A stretch of DNA of 64,000 bases from JADFDG01 sp965232985 (GTDB taxonomy: Bacteria > Pseudomonadota > Gammaproteobacteria > Pseudomonadales > JADFDG01), in assembly GCA_965232985.1 (NCBI GenBank), contig CBDDRC010000042.1, forward strand, positions 124,001 to 188,000, written 5' to 3'. This document shows positions 51,951 through 60,137 of this stretch, piece after piece. Below the pieces are notes generated by a model, which was given only the letters and a program-made list of their open reading frames with translations, ran no database searches and had not been told where the DNA came from. A program made the translations under genes and the position numbers. Position 1 is the stretch's first letter, and every line of letters starts with the position of its first letter.

Positions 51951-52088
51951 AGCCGGCTCTGCATGCCTTCTGGCCCTTAGGCGTACCGCATACGCCGCAT
52001 CGGGTGTGCGTTGTATGATCCAGCCTGCCTTATCCCTGCACACACATTCACCATCGCTTCCCTCAACCCCAACCAAAGGAGACTCGCC

Positions 52089-52691
52089 ATGGGCGTACTC
52101 GTAGGCAAGAAAGCCCCGGACTTCACCGCGGCTGCCGTACTCGGTGACGGCAAGATCGTTGATTCCTGCTCATTTTCCACGACCGCCAAAGGCAAGTACG
52201 CGCTGGTCTTCTTCTGGCCGCTTGATTTCACCTTCGTGTGCCCGTCGGAAATCATCGCGCTCGATCACCGCATGCCGGAATTCAAGGCCCGTGGCGTGGA
52301 AGTTTTCGGCGTCTCGATTGATTCGCACTTCACCCACAATGCTTGGCGCAACACCCCGATCGACAAGGGCGGTATTGGCCCGGTCAAGTTCACCATGATC
52401 GCCGACATCACCCACGACATCTGCCGCGCCTACGATGTGGAAGCAGCCGGCGGCGTCGCCTTCCGTGGTGCGTTCATCATCGACAAGAATGGCGTTGTGC
52501 GTTCACAGATCGTCAACGACCTGCCGCTGGGCCGCAACATTGACGAGTTGATCCGCCTCGTCGATGCATTGCAGTTCACCGAAGAGCACGGCGAAGTATG
52601 CCCGGCTGGCTGGAAGAAAGGTGACAAGGGCATGCAGGCATCGCCAGCAGGCGTCGCCAAATACCTCGCGGAAAATGCCGGCAAACTTTGA
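52089..52691 (+). CDS. Typical 2-Cys peroxiredoxin
   Basis: The 200-residue enzyme has peroxidatic Cys51 in FWPLDFTFVCPSEI and resolving Cys171 in GEVCPAGWKKGDKG. The GGIG stretch in DKGGIGPVKF and the C-terminal extension (AKYLAENAGKL) are both marks associated with hyperoxidation sensitivity, although the classical YF tail is not present. It reduces hydrogen peroxide and organic peroxides. AAGGAG eight to nine bases before the ATG supports the start. It is followed by a bidirectional terminator shared with the diguanylate cyclase gene. Confidence 0.95.
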   Translation: MGVLVGKKAPDFTAAAVLGDGKIVDSCSFSTTAKGKYALVFFWPLDFTFVCPSEIIALDHRMPEFKARGVEVFGVSIDSHFTHNAWRNTPIDKGGIGPVKFTMIADITHDICRAYDVEAAGGVAFRGAFIIDKNGVVRSQIVNDLPLGRNIDELIRLVDALQFTEEHGEVCPAGWKKGDKGMQASPAGVAKYLAENAGKL

Positions 52692-52725
52692 TCGGCAAGC
52701 GTCTGCTTCGCGAGTGACCCATAAC

Positions 52726-52755
52726 AAAAAGGCGAACCGGAAAGTTCGCCTTTTT
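52726..52755. terminator. Bidirectional intrinsic terminator after the peroxiredoxin
   Basis: The hairpin aaaaaggcgaac / gttcgccttttt has a six-base loop, with As on the left and Ts on the right. It serves the peroxiredoxin gene (plus) and the convergent diguanylate cyclase gene (minus). Confidence 0.93.
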
Positions 52756-52794
52756 GTTGCTCTGCTCTAGCTGTAGCGCTGCCGAAAGACAGAT

Positions 52795-53934
52795 CTACAT
52801 AACACGACCCGCCGATACTTCGCCGCTGATCACACAATTGCGGCCTTTCTGCTTGGCCTGGTACAGCAGACCGTCGGCACGCCCAAGCACATCCTCAAGC
52901 GCCTCCTGCGGCACATAGGCGGTGACGCCGATTGAGGTCGTCACCTTCAGACCCGGTTGCACATCACTGAAATCGGCACTCTCAAGCGCATGGCGGATAC
53001 GCTCGGTCACCGCCAGCGCAGCGGCAAGCTTCGTGCGCGTCAGGATAACGACAAACTCCTCACCGCCGAGGCGACCTGCGTAATCTACCTCACGCAAACT
53101 TTGTCCCAGGATATTGGCAAAGCGCTTCAGCACGATATCACCGACGCCGTGCCCCCAGGTGTCATTGACTCGCTTGAAGTGATCAAGGTCGATATAGCCG
53201 AGGACAAAATCGTAGTTGCCGGAATCGGCAAGCCGCTTTTGCTCGCGCAGCACATCCATGACATGCCGCCGGTTATACAACTGCGTCAGCTCGTCCTTGA
53301 TTGCCAGATCGCGGATCTTGGCAGTATTGGCTTCCAGCGCCACATTTTCATGCTGCAGACGGTGCTGCAAAGCAGCAATCGCCGCACCGGTACGCGCGAA
53401 AATCGTGGTCAGGAACACGAACATCAGTATCTGCACCAGCTCGACTGACTCGGTAACGCCACGGGAAATTTCCGGGTCCGTGAAGGCAAGATAGAGTACG
53501 TAGCCGTAACCCACGTTGATCAGCGTCGCGATAGTGTAGAACCAACGCGTGCGCAGGCGAAACGAGCCCTGCAACAACACCCCGAAAAACATCATCATGA
53601 TCGACAATCGTATGCCGCCAGCCAGCTCACCCACATCAACATAATACGCGGCGATCAGGATGAATATTGTGGCCCAGACCATCAGCGGCGCCGTGAGCGC
53701 CGGATCGCGGAAGCGCCGGCTGCGCCCGGTACGAATCAGCCACAACAGCGCGCCCTGCCCAAGCCAGGCGACACCGAACAAAAGGGTGAACTGCAATGCA
53801 GACGTGCGGAAGTAGCCTCCGGCAAGATAACCAATGCAAATCAGCATCAGCAGCAGAATACCGAACGACGCGAACAGCGCATGGCGGAACCATGTGCTGC
53901 TCTCTTCTGCTCGCGCGAGCGTTTCGTCGTTCAA
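52795..53934 (-). CDS. Membrane diguanylate cyclase with intact inhibitory site
   Basis: The 379-residue protein has about six membrane segments (residues about 18-190, MASE-like but not recognised). A short coiled coil leads to a GGDEF domain: DELTQLYNRRHVMDVLREQK, GYIDLDHFKRVNDTWGHGVG and the active site RLGGEEFVVIL. Five residues before GGEEF lies REVD, the RxxD product-inhibition site. It makes cyclic di-GMP from two GTP. The start is a TTG with a strong GGAGGGGAG upstream. It is the second of two tandem paralogues. Confidence 0.9.
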   Translation of the reverse strand: MNDETLARAEESSTWFRHALFASFGILLLMLICIGYLAGGYFRTSALQFTLLFGVAWLGQGALLWLIRTGRSRRFRDPALTAPLMVWATIFILIAAYYVDVGELAGGIRLSIMMMFFGVLLQGSFRLRTRWFYTIATLINVGYGYVLYLAFTDPEISRGVTESVELVQILMFVFLTTIFARTGAAIAALQHRLQHENVALEANTAKIRDLAIKDELTQLYNRRHVMDVLREQKRLADSGNYDFVLGYIDLDHFKRVNDTWGHGVGDIVLKRFANILGQSLREVDYAGRLGGEEFVVILTRTKLAAALAVTERIRHALESADFSDVQPGLKVTTSIGVTAYVPQEALEDVLGRADGLLYQAKQKGRNCVISGEVSAGRVM

Positions 53935-53969
53935 GACACTCCCCTCCAGGCTCTCTTGCAGACTCTTTC

Positions 53970-55070
53970 CTAAATCACCGTAATGCGGTTCCGTCCACCC
54001 TGCTTTGACGCATACAACGCTTCGTCCGCACGCGACAGCAGAGCCTCCGGCTTTTCAGGGGTGAGGTACATCGTCAGCCCCAGCGACGCCGAGACCCGCA
54101 GGCGGGGCTCAACATCGGAAAAATCGATCGCAGCCACCGCCTCGCGCAAGCACTCGGCAGCGTGTCGGGCGGCCTTGATGTCGGTTTTCACATAAATCAC
54201 CACAAATTCCTCACCGCCGAGGCGGGCAACGTGGTCGATGCCCGACACCTGTGCCATGGCAGTCTGCGCGAATCGCTTGAGCACCAGATCCCCAACGTGA
54301 TGGCCGAAGTTGTCGTTGACCTGCTTGAAGTGATCGAGATCTATATAGCAAACGGCAAACTGGTACGCACCACGATCAGCCATTGCCTTGTGTTGGCGCA
54401 GCAGTTCCATGGCGTGGCGACGATTGAAGAGTTGGGTCAGTTCATCCTTGACTGCCAGTTCTTCCATGCGCGCCTTCGCGGTTTGATTCTGCTTTTTGCG
54501 CCGCTCAAGCTGGTGCCTTATCGAACTGATTTCGCCGGTCGTTGCCGCAAAACCAGCCGTGATCAAGGCGAAGGCGAGCCACTGGATCAGCTCGGCCGTA
54601 CGATCAATGTTCTCCGGATACTGCTCTGCCACCACGAACAGGATGACAAGATAACCGACGACGCAATACACAGAGAGCAACACAAAATCCATCAATTTCA
54701 GCCGGAATACACCCTCGACCATAAATACAAAGAACATGATCATCACGCACAAACGCACCTGATCGACGAAATAGGCCGAGACCAGAATGGCGGTCGTCGC
54801 CCACACCAGCAATGGCATGGTCATTGATGGATCGGCATGCGCCTGGTTGCGACCCGAGCGCATATATATGAAGAAAACGATGTAGCCTGATGCCTGGAAC
54901 GACACCAGCGCTGCAAGTGTTGCCGCTTCGCCACGAAAGAAGCCGAGTTCGTGGGTAAGAAAAAGCAGCAGCAAATGGGCAATGCTGCCCACGATACCCG
55001 CCCAGATAACGCGACGGATATGCTGGCGCTGCTCGTCCTCATCCCTGTCCGTCACCGCCAGCCCTCCCAT
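53970..55070 (-). CDS. Membrane diguanylate cyclase lacking the RxxD inhibitory site
   Basis: The 366-residue protein is a paralogue of the next gene with the same layout: multi-pass membrane region (residues about 20-190), then a GGDEF domain (DELTQLFNRRHAMELLRQHK, CYIDLDHFKQVNDNFGHHVG, RLGGEEFVVIY). Before GGEEF the sequence is SGID, so the Arg of RxxD is missing and product inhibition is probably absent. The ATG at 55070 has GGGGAGG upstream; the frame is open 12 codons further. A near-perfect 37-base palindrome lies 25 bases upstream of the start. Confidence 0.9.
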   Translation of the reverse strand: MGGLAVTDRDEDEQRQHIRRVIWAGIVGSIAHLLLLFLTHELGFFRGEAATLAALVSFQASGYIVFFIYMRSGRNQAHADPSMTMPLLVWATTAILVSAYFVDQVRLCVMIMFFVFMVEGVFRLKLMDFVLLSVYCVVGYLVILFVVAEQYPENIDRTAELIQWLAFALITAGFAATTGEISSIRHQLERRKKQNQTAKARMEELAVKDELTQLFNRRHAMELLRQHKAMADRGAYQFAVCYIDLDHFKQVNDNFGHHVGDLVLKRFAQTAMAQVSGIDHVARLGGEEFVVIYVKTDIKAARHAAECLREAVAAIDFSDVEPRLRVSASLGLTMYLTPEKPEALLSRADEALYASKQGGRNRITVI

Positions 55071-55095
55071 GGGCCCTCCCCTTATTCTTATTTCG

Positions 55096-55132
55096 CATCG
55101 CCGCATGCCCTGATTCAGGGCATGCGGCGATG
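55096..55132. promoter_or_regulatory. 37-base near-perfect palindrome upstream of a diguanylate cyclase
   Basis: The arms catcgccgcatgccctga (55096-55113) and tcagggcatgcggcgatg (55115-55132) match perfectly around one central base. It lies in the leader just before the ribosome-binding site of the 53970-55070 gene. No T run follows on either side, so an operator or an mRNA structure is likelier than a terminator. Confidence 0.65.
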
Positions 55133-55340
55133 GCGCGACAGATTAGCAACCACCCCTGTATCGGTATATCTGCTCCAGCCCAATCCGGACGGGAGGGACC
55201 GGGGTACCCAACAACCGCGCTTGCTCATGATTTAGCATGAGCAAATATACAGCCATAAGAAAATAATGTGACCAGCTTCTCATCACAACAGTGACGGAAG
55301 GCAGGATCCCGGCGATAAAGCGGCTCCCGAACGACAAAAA

Positions 55341-56828
55341 TCAGGCGCGAACCCTGACCCGATCAACGGCGTCCAGCCAGCCTCGATACAGCATGGCGCG
55401 ACGATCCGCATCCATCTGTGGCAGGAACTGGCGCTCGCACTGCCACAGGCCCGCGATGTCATCCAGCGATGCGAAGACCCCGGCCTGCAACCCGGCCAGA
55501 CAGGCCGCCCCAAGCGCCGTGGTCTCAGTGACTGCCGGCCGCTCAACGGCGATACCGAGAATGTCGGCGAGACACTGCACCAGCCAGTTGTTGGTCACCA
55601 TGCCGCCATCCACTCTCAGGGCACGCGGCGACCGGGCGCCATCGCTGACCATCGCGGCCATCAGGTCGGCGGTCTGATAGCAGACGGCCTGCAGCCCCGC
55701 GACCACGATCTGGCCGATGCCGGTATCGCGGGTGAGGCCGAGAATCGCGCCACGGGCATGCGGATCCCAATAGGGCGCACCGAGACCGGTGAATGCCGGA
55801 ACCAGATAAACACCATTGGCATCGCCGGTATTGCGGGCCAAGGTTTCGGTTTCGGCGGCTGTTTCGATCAACTTGAGACCGTCGCGCAGCCACTGCACGG
55901 TGGCGCCGGCAACAAAGATCGAGCCTTCGAGGGCATAGGTGGTTCTGCCGCCGATGCGGTAACCGATCGTCGACAGCAGGCGGTTTTGCGATTCGACGAC
56001 TTTGTCGCCGGTATTCATCACCAGAAAACAGCCGGTGCCGTAGGTGCTCTTGACCATACCCGGCGCGAAGCAACTCTGCCCGACAAGCGCCGCCTGCTGA
56101 TCGCCGGCCATACCGAGTACCGGGATGGCCGCGCCGAACAAGTCCGTCTGGGTGTGGCCGAAATCGCTGGTGCAGTCGCGTACCTCCGGGAGCACGGCTT
56201 TGGGCACCCGCAACAAGGACAGCAGCGCGTCATCCCATTGCTGGGTGTGGATATTGAACAGCATCGTGCGCGACGCATTGGTCGCGTCGGTGAGATGACT
56301 GGCGCCGCCGGTGAGCCGCCACAGCAGGAAGCTGTCGATGGTGCCAAAGGCAAGCTCGCCGCGTTCGGCACGTTGCCGGGCACCAGGAACCCGGTCGAGA
56401 ATCCAGGCGAGTTTGGTCGCAGAAAAGTACGGATCGAGCAGCAGGCCGGTTTTTTTCTTCACCTGGGCTTCATGGCCGGCAGCGCGCAGCTCATCGCACA
56501 TATCCGCCGTCCGGCGATCCTGCCAGACGATGGCAGGGTGGATCGGCTTGCCTGTCGCGCGCTCCCAGACCACCGTCGTTTCACGCTGGTTGGCGATGCC
56601 GATGCCGACGATGTCGCGCGCGGCAATACCTGCCCTGGCAATCGCCTCACGACACACCGCCAGCGTCGTTGCCCAGATTTCTTCCGGATCGTGCTCCACC
56701 TGGCCGGCAGCCGGGTAGTGCTGGCGGAACTCCTGCTGACCGGCGCTGATGCGGGTGCCATGGTCATCGAACACGATCGCCCGCGAACTGGTGGTGCCCT
56801 GGTCTATGGCCAGCAGGTAACGCTTCAT
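55341..56828 (-). CDS. glpK: Glycerol kinase
   Basis: The 495-residue FGGY-family kinase begins YLLAIDQGTTSSRAIVFDDH (phosphate 1). ANQRETTVVWERATGKPIHP binds glycerol (Arg, Glu), and AGDQQAALVGQSCFAPGMVK and VDGGMVTNNWLVQCLADILG are the other family blocks. It makes glycerol 3-phosphate, which feeds phospholipid synthesis and catabolism. The ATG at 56828 fits the family; one at 56834 adds two residues. No glpF or glpD is nearby. Confidence 0.96.
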   Translation of the reverse strand: MKRYLLAIDQGTTSSRAIVFDDHGTRISAGQQEFRQHYPAAGQVEHDPEEIWATTLAVCREAIARAGIAARDIVGIGIANQRETTVVWERATGKPIHPAIVWQDRRTADMCDELRAAGHEAQVKKKTGLLLDPYFSATKLAWILDRVPGARQRAERGELAFGTIDSFLLWRLTGGASHLTDATNASRTMLFNIHTQQWDDALLSLLRVPKAVLPEVRDCTSDFGHTQTDLFGAAIPVLGMAGDQQAALVGQSCFAPGMVKSTYGTGCFLVMNTGDKVVESQNRLLSTIGYRIGGRTTYALEGSIFVAGATVQWLRDGLKLIETAAETETLARNTGDANGVYLVPAFTGLGAPYWDPHARGAILGLTRDTGIGQIVVAGLQAVCYQTADLMAAMVSDGARSPRALRVDGGMVTNNWLVQCLADILGIAVERPAVTETTALGAACLAGLQAGVFASLDDIAGLWQCERQFLPQMDADRRAMLYRGWLDAVDRVRVRA

Positions 56829-56892
56829 CGGCATACCTGCCTGGGGTGCGTCCGGGACGCAATAATAGGCGCGCATCCCGCTGGCACCCAAG

Positions 56893-56917
56893 AAAAAAGC
56901 CGGCTTGCGGCCGGCTT
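56893..56917 (-). terminator. Intrinsic terminator downstream of the RstAB-like operon
   Basis: On the minus strand the stem aagccggc / gccggctt with a five-base loop is followed by TTTT and further Ts. It sits 225 bases after the kinase stop and 65 bases before the glpK start. Confidence 0.8.
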
Positions 56918-57090
56918 GGGAGAATGCTCAAGAGGAGCAAAGTAGCAGGAGATGACCTTCAAAGCGCTGCACTCACAACAAACACTCGAACCTTCAAACT
57001 TCACCGGTTGCCCGGTGACAACACGCCCTCCACACGCAGCGAGTATCCCGCGCTGCTGCCCTGCGGTCTGTATGTGGCCTGTCGACGCCG

Positions 57091-57116
57091 TGTTACCGCC
57101 TGTTACCGCGTGTAGC
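57091..57116. promoter_or_regulatory. Three direct repeats spaced 10 bases, possible OmpR-family site
   Basis: The hexamers tgttac (57091), tgttac (57101) and tgtagc (57111) recur every 10 bases, one DNA turn. This is the usual spacing of binding sites for OmpR/PhoB-type regulators such as the adjacent RstA-like protein. They lie about 260 bases upstream of glpK. Confidence 0.35.
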
Positions 57117-57141
57117 TGCGGGCGCCGCGACAGAGCGGCGT

Positions 57142-58752
57142 TCAGCGCGCAAGTACGTGCGTGTCCGCGCGCTGGCAGGACCAACGCAGATGGAAGGCCG
57201 CGCCGCCCGCAGGCGCCTGATCAACCCAGACCCGGCCACCGTGCCATTCAGCGATGCGCTGCACAATCGACAGACCCAGCCCATAACCGCCGGAAGCGCG
57301 CTGCCTGCTGTCGTCAAGGCGGGCGAATGGCTTGAAAACACGCTCACGATCCGCCTCGGGGATACCCGAGCCGTCGTCCTCGACGACCAGCTCGACCTCG
57401 GTGTCACCGGCGACGACCCGCACGACAATGGCACTGCGGGCGTAACGAATCGCATTGATGATCAGATTTTGCAGCACCCGATGCAGGTAACGTTCCTCCC
57501 CGGCAACCACGAATTCCTCCGGTGCATCAACAGCGATTGCGATGGCACCCGCGATAGGCTGCAATTCACGCTGCACCTGGCGCGCCAACTCGGCAACATC
57601 GACCTGCTCCCAGCGCAGCGTCGGCGTGCCTTCTTCAAGACGTGCGTAAGTGAGTATCTCGTCGATCAGCGCATCAAGCTGATCGATGTCCTGATCAATG
57701 CGCGCGATTTTCTGCTCGCGCTCGCCGGCATCGTCAATAGCCGCCAGCATTTCGAGACCGAAACGGATACGCGCCACCGGCGTACGCAATTCGTGCGATA
57801 CCGCCCGGGTCATTTCACGTTGCGACTGGATCAGGCGCTGGATGTGCTCTGTCATGCCGTTGAAACTTGCTGCCAACTGACCGACCGCATCGGCGCCACG
57901 CACTTCCGCGCGCGCGGCCAGATTGCCTTTGCTCACTTGTTGCACCGCACGTTCGAGTTTTTTCAGACGCCGCTCAAGCGGCCGCACCAGCAGGTAGGCG
58001 GCCAGACCCATCATCACCAATGCGATCCCGCCCAGCGGAATCACCAGTGCCCGCGGCAACCGCTCGAAAAGATTGAGCGGCCCGAGTACCAACACCTCGC
58101 CGGTATCACCAATTTTCGCGTAAACACGTACGCCGGACTGGGCCGCCGGCGCGCTTTCGGACAACGAAATGACCACCTCGCGCCGCAGCAACCGTTCCTG
58201 CTGTTCCTTGTCGAGCCGGATATCGGCCAGCGGCACCCGCGACAGTGGAAAACCGAATTTTGCCTGAATGGTGGCAAAAACATTGTCCCATTCGGCACGC
58301 GGGGTTTGTCCGAGCGCATCAAGGATCAGCACCACGGTCGCGCGCGCCTGCTGTTCGCTCACCTTGGTCATGCGCGTTGTGATCACCAGCGGCTCTGCCG
58401 GCAAGCGCATGTAGATGTCAGCGGCCTCTTCATCGGGCGCGACACGAAAAACGACACGGCCGGCGCGCAACCGATCGCTTTCATCAGCCGTGAAGGCAAC
58501 CCGACGCTCATCGAGCACCGCGACCTTCGCCCCGAGCAGCGCCGACATCAATTGCAGCCATTTGTCACGTTCCGCGCCGTAATAACGGCTGGTACCTGCC
58601 GCCAGCAGCGCGAACGTGCCTTTAGCCATTTCCTCGCGATAGATGTCGGCGCGATACTCGTTGACGAATTGCAACGTGCCGTACACCAATGCCGATACCA
58701 GCAGCATTGCCACCAGCATGCCGCCGTAAATTCGCAGGAAAATCGATTTCAT
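57142..58752 (-). CDS. rstB: Sensor histidine kinase, RstB-like
   Basis: The 536-residue protein has a membrane segment at residues about 7-28 and a periplasmic domain to about 235. A second membrane segment (LVIPLGGIALVMMGLAAYLL) leads to a HAMP domain. The H-box is TRAVSHELRTPVARIRFGLE with His320, followed by N-box LQNLIINAIRYA, G1 VEDDGSGIPEAD and G2 GYGLGLSIVQRI. The order and the regulator partner fit RstB, though the periplasmic part is longer than I recall for E. coli RstB. It starts 18 bases after the regulator stop. The signal it senses is unknown. Confidence 0.85.
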   Translation of the reverse strand: MKSIFLRIYGGMLVAMLLVSALVYGTLQFVNEYRADIYREEMAKGTFALLAAGTSRYYGAERDKWLQLMSALLGAKVAVLDERRVAFTADESDRLRAGRVVFRVAPDEEAADIYMRLPAEPLVITTRMTKVSEQQARATVVLILDALGQTPRAEWDNVFATIQAKFGFPLSRVPLADIRLDKEQQERLLRREVVISLSESAPAAQSGVRVYAKIGDTGEVLVLGPLNLFERLPRALVIPLGGIALVMMGLAAYLLVRPLERRLKKLERAVQQVSKGNLAARAEVRGADAVGQLAASFNGMTEHIQRLIQSQREMTRAVSHELRTPVARIRFGLEMLAAIDDAGEREQKIARIDQDIDQLDALIDEILTYARLEEGTPTLRWEQVDVAELARQVQRELQPIAGAIAIAVDAPEEFVVAGEERYLHRVLQNLIINAIRYARSAIVVRVVAGDTEVELVVEDDGSGIPEADRERVFKPFARLDDSRQRASGGYGLGLSIVQRIAEWHGGRVWVDQAPAGGAAFHLRWSCQRADTHVLAR

Positions 58753-58770
58753 TACAAGAATGCGCGCGGA

Positions 58771-59493
58771 TCAAACCAGCGCATCGCGCACAAAGAGATA
58801 GCCCTTGCTGCGCACTGTCTTGATGCGCCGCGGGTTTTCCGGATCGTCACCAACCTTGGGACGGATGCGCGAAATACGCACATCGATCGAGCGATCCTGC
58901 CCATCGTACGGAATACCACGCAAGCGCTCAAAAATTTCCTCGCGCGAGAGGATCTTGCCGGCATTCGATGCCAGCAACCACAGCAGATCGTATTCGGCGC
59001 TGGTCAGATCAACCGGCGCACCGTCAAGCAACACCGCACGCGCTGCGTCATCAATGACCAGATCGCCAAACTCCAGCCGGCGCTGCAAGGTGGCCTGCAC
59101 CGCTTCTGCCTCGCCATCGGCACGACGCAGCAGGGCGCGCACGCGGGCCAGCAGCACCCGCGGCTTGACCGGCTTGGCGACGTAATCATCCGCACCCATT
59201 TCGAGGCCCAGCACCTGATCCATGTCGTCGGTGCGGGCGGTCAGCATCAGGATCGGATTCTTGAATGTCGAGCGAACTTCCCGGCACACCGCCAGACCAT
59301 CGGCGCCTGGCAACATCAGATCCAACACAACGAGGTCGGGGACTTCGTCACGGATACGCTGGATGGCAGCCAGGCCGTCGTTGACCACCGAGACCGCAAG
59401 ACCGTTGGCAGACAGGTATTCCTGGGTGAGTGTGGCCAGTCGTTCGTCATCTTCGACGATCAGGACGCGCGGGCGGGTATCGGCGGTTTGCAT
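58771..59493 (-). CDS. rstA: OmpR-family response regulator, RstA-like
   Basis: The 240-residue protein has a receiver domain (VLIVEDDERLA, phospho-acceptor Asp58 in VVLDLMLPG, Lys in VAKPVKPR). A winged-helix effector follows with RLRGIPYDGQDRSIDVRISR and TVRSKGYLFV; the YDGxDRSIDxRISR stretch is characteristic of RstA. The ATG at 59493 gives the family N terminus, though the frame stays open for another 187 codons through non-coding DNA. It is the first gene of the minus-strand rstA-rstB pair. Confidence 0.9.
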   Translation of the reverse strand: MQTADTRPRVLIVEDDERLATLTQEYLSANGLAVSVVNDGLAAIQRIRDEVPDLVVLDLMLPGADGLAVCREVRSTFKNPILMLTARTDDMDQVLGLEMGADDYVAKPVKPRVLLARVRALLRRADGEAEAVQATLQRRLEFGDLVIDDAARAVLLDGAPVDLTSAEYDLLWLLASNAGKILSREEIFERLRGIPYDGQDRSIDVRISRIRPKVGDDPENPRRIKTVRSKGYLFVRDALV

Positions 59494-59606
59494 CGGGCGG
59501 AAATGACCACGAGGAGGGGGTGCAACATCATAAGTGAACTTTCCGATAACCGGCGCGCACGGCGGGTATGGGTTCTGTAACGGCTGCCTGGCTATTGCTT
59601 GAAAAG

Positions 59607-59622
59607 ACACTACATGTTGTGG
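59607..59622. promoter_or_regulatory. Candidate NrdR box (distal)
   Basis: The sequence acactacatgttgtgg matches 13 of 16 positions of the NrdR consensus as I remember it (acacwatatatwgtgt). It is partly palindromic and lies about 530 bases upstream of nrdA. Confidence 0.45.
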
Positions 59623-59684
59623 AGGGGCTGACTCATGGCGACCTTCACCGTAAGTGGTCACAAACTTCCAATACCTCCCCCAGG

Positions 59685-59693
59685 GTATCCACA
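59685..59693 (+). promoter_or_regulatory. DnaA-box-like site in the nrdA control region
   Basis: The sequence gtatccaca differs by one base from the DnaA consensus ttatccaca. DnaA control of nrdA is known in E. coli, so the position is suggestive. Confidence 0.35.
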
Positions 59694-59909
59694 GGTAGCG
59701 CACAGTGTTGGCGTCTTGCATTGCCGGCAAGCCGGGTCTATCTTGTGCCTCGTGCACCGCCAACCCCCAAGATGTTGGGTCATTCACAAAGATTGGCGGA
59801 TGCAGGAACAGGCGCAGCAGAATAACGAAAGGCAACCCGGCAGGCTCCGACCAACGGATCGCAGGGTGGGCATGGAGCGCAGCGGGCATGCATGGCTTTG
59901 ATCGGCTTG

Positions 59910-59925
59910 ATACAACATCTTGTGT
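59910..59925. promoter_or_regulatory. Candidate NrdR box (proximal)
   Basis: The sequence atacaacatcttgtgt matches 13 of 16 NrdR consensus positions. It lies about 215 bases upstream of the nrdA ATG, a typical distance for repression of nrd promoters by NrdR. Confidence 0.5.
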
Positions 59926-60137
59926 TTTGGCCCCGAAGCCGGCTGCCATCGTTCGCCGTGTGCCTTGCGCCCTGGCTCCCCAATATCTTGACCCTGACCG
60001 GAACGACAGCCTGCGGCAAACGACCGCGGGCTGTCGCTTGCCGTCGGGACGCATTGCCTGGCGGCAAGCGCACGCTGCCTCCGCCAGGCGGGCAGCCTAA
60101 GCCACCCAGACTTCCAGAGTGATTCGCGGGGACGACC

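Larger units (their letters stand above)
56829..57141. other. Intergenic region between the sensor kinase and glpK
   Basis: These 313 bases contain a minus-strand intrinsic terminator (56893-56917) and a set of 10-base-spaced direct repeats (57091-57116). The rest shows no gene that I can support. The glpK promoter must lie here. Confidence 0.6.
59494..60137. other. Long control region between rstA and nrdA
   Basis: This 644-base region separates the divergent starts and holds no gene that I would support; open frames here lack family features and ribosome-binding sites. It contains two candidate NrdR boxes (59607-59622 and 59910-59925), a DnaA-box-like gtatccaca (59685-59693) and a small inverted repeat cccaa / ttggg near 59769. 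Long regulated leaders are usual for nrdA. Confidence 0.6.

Noticed and set aside
57157..59580. 807-codon plus-strand open frame opposite the RstAB-like pair
   Set aside because: It spans two clear minus-strand genes and has shadow-like composition and no ribosome-binding site.
59635..60100. Small open frames in the rstA-nrdA gap
   Set aside because: No ribosome-binding site, composition unlike coding sequence here, and no family resemblance. The region is better explained as control DNA.
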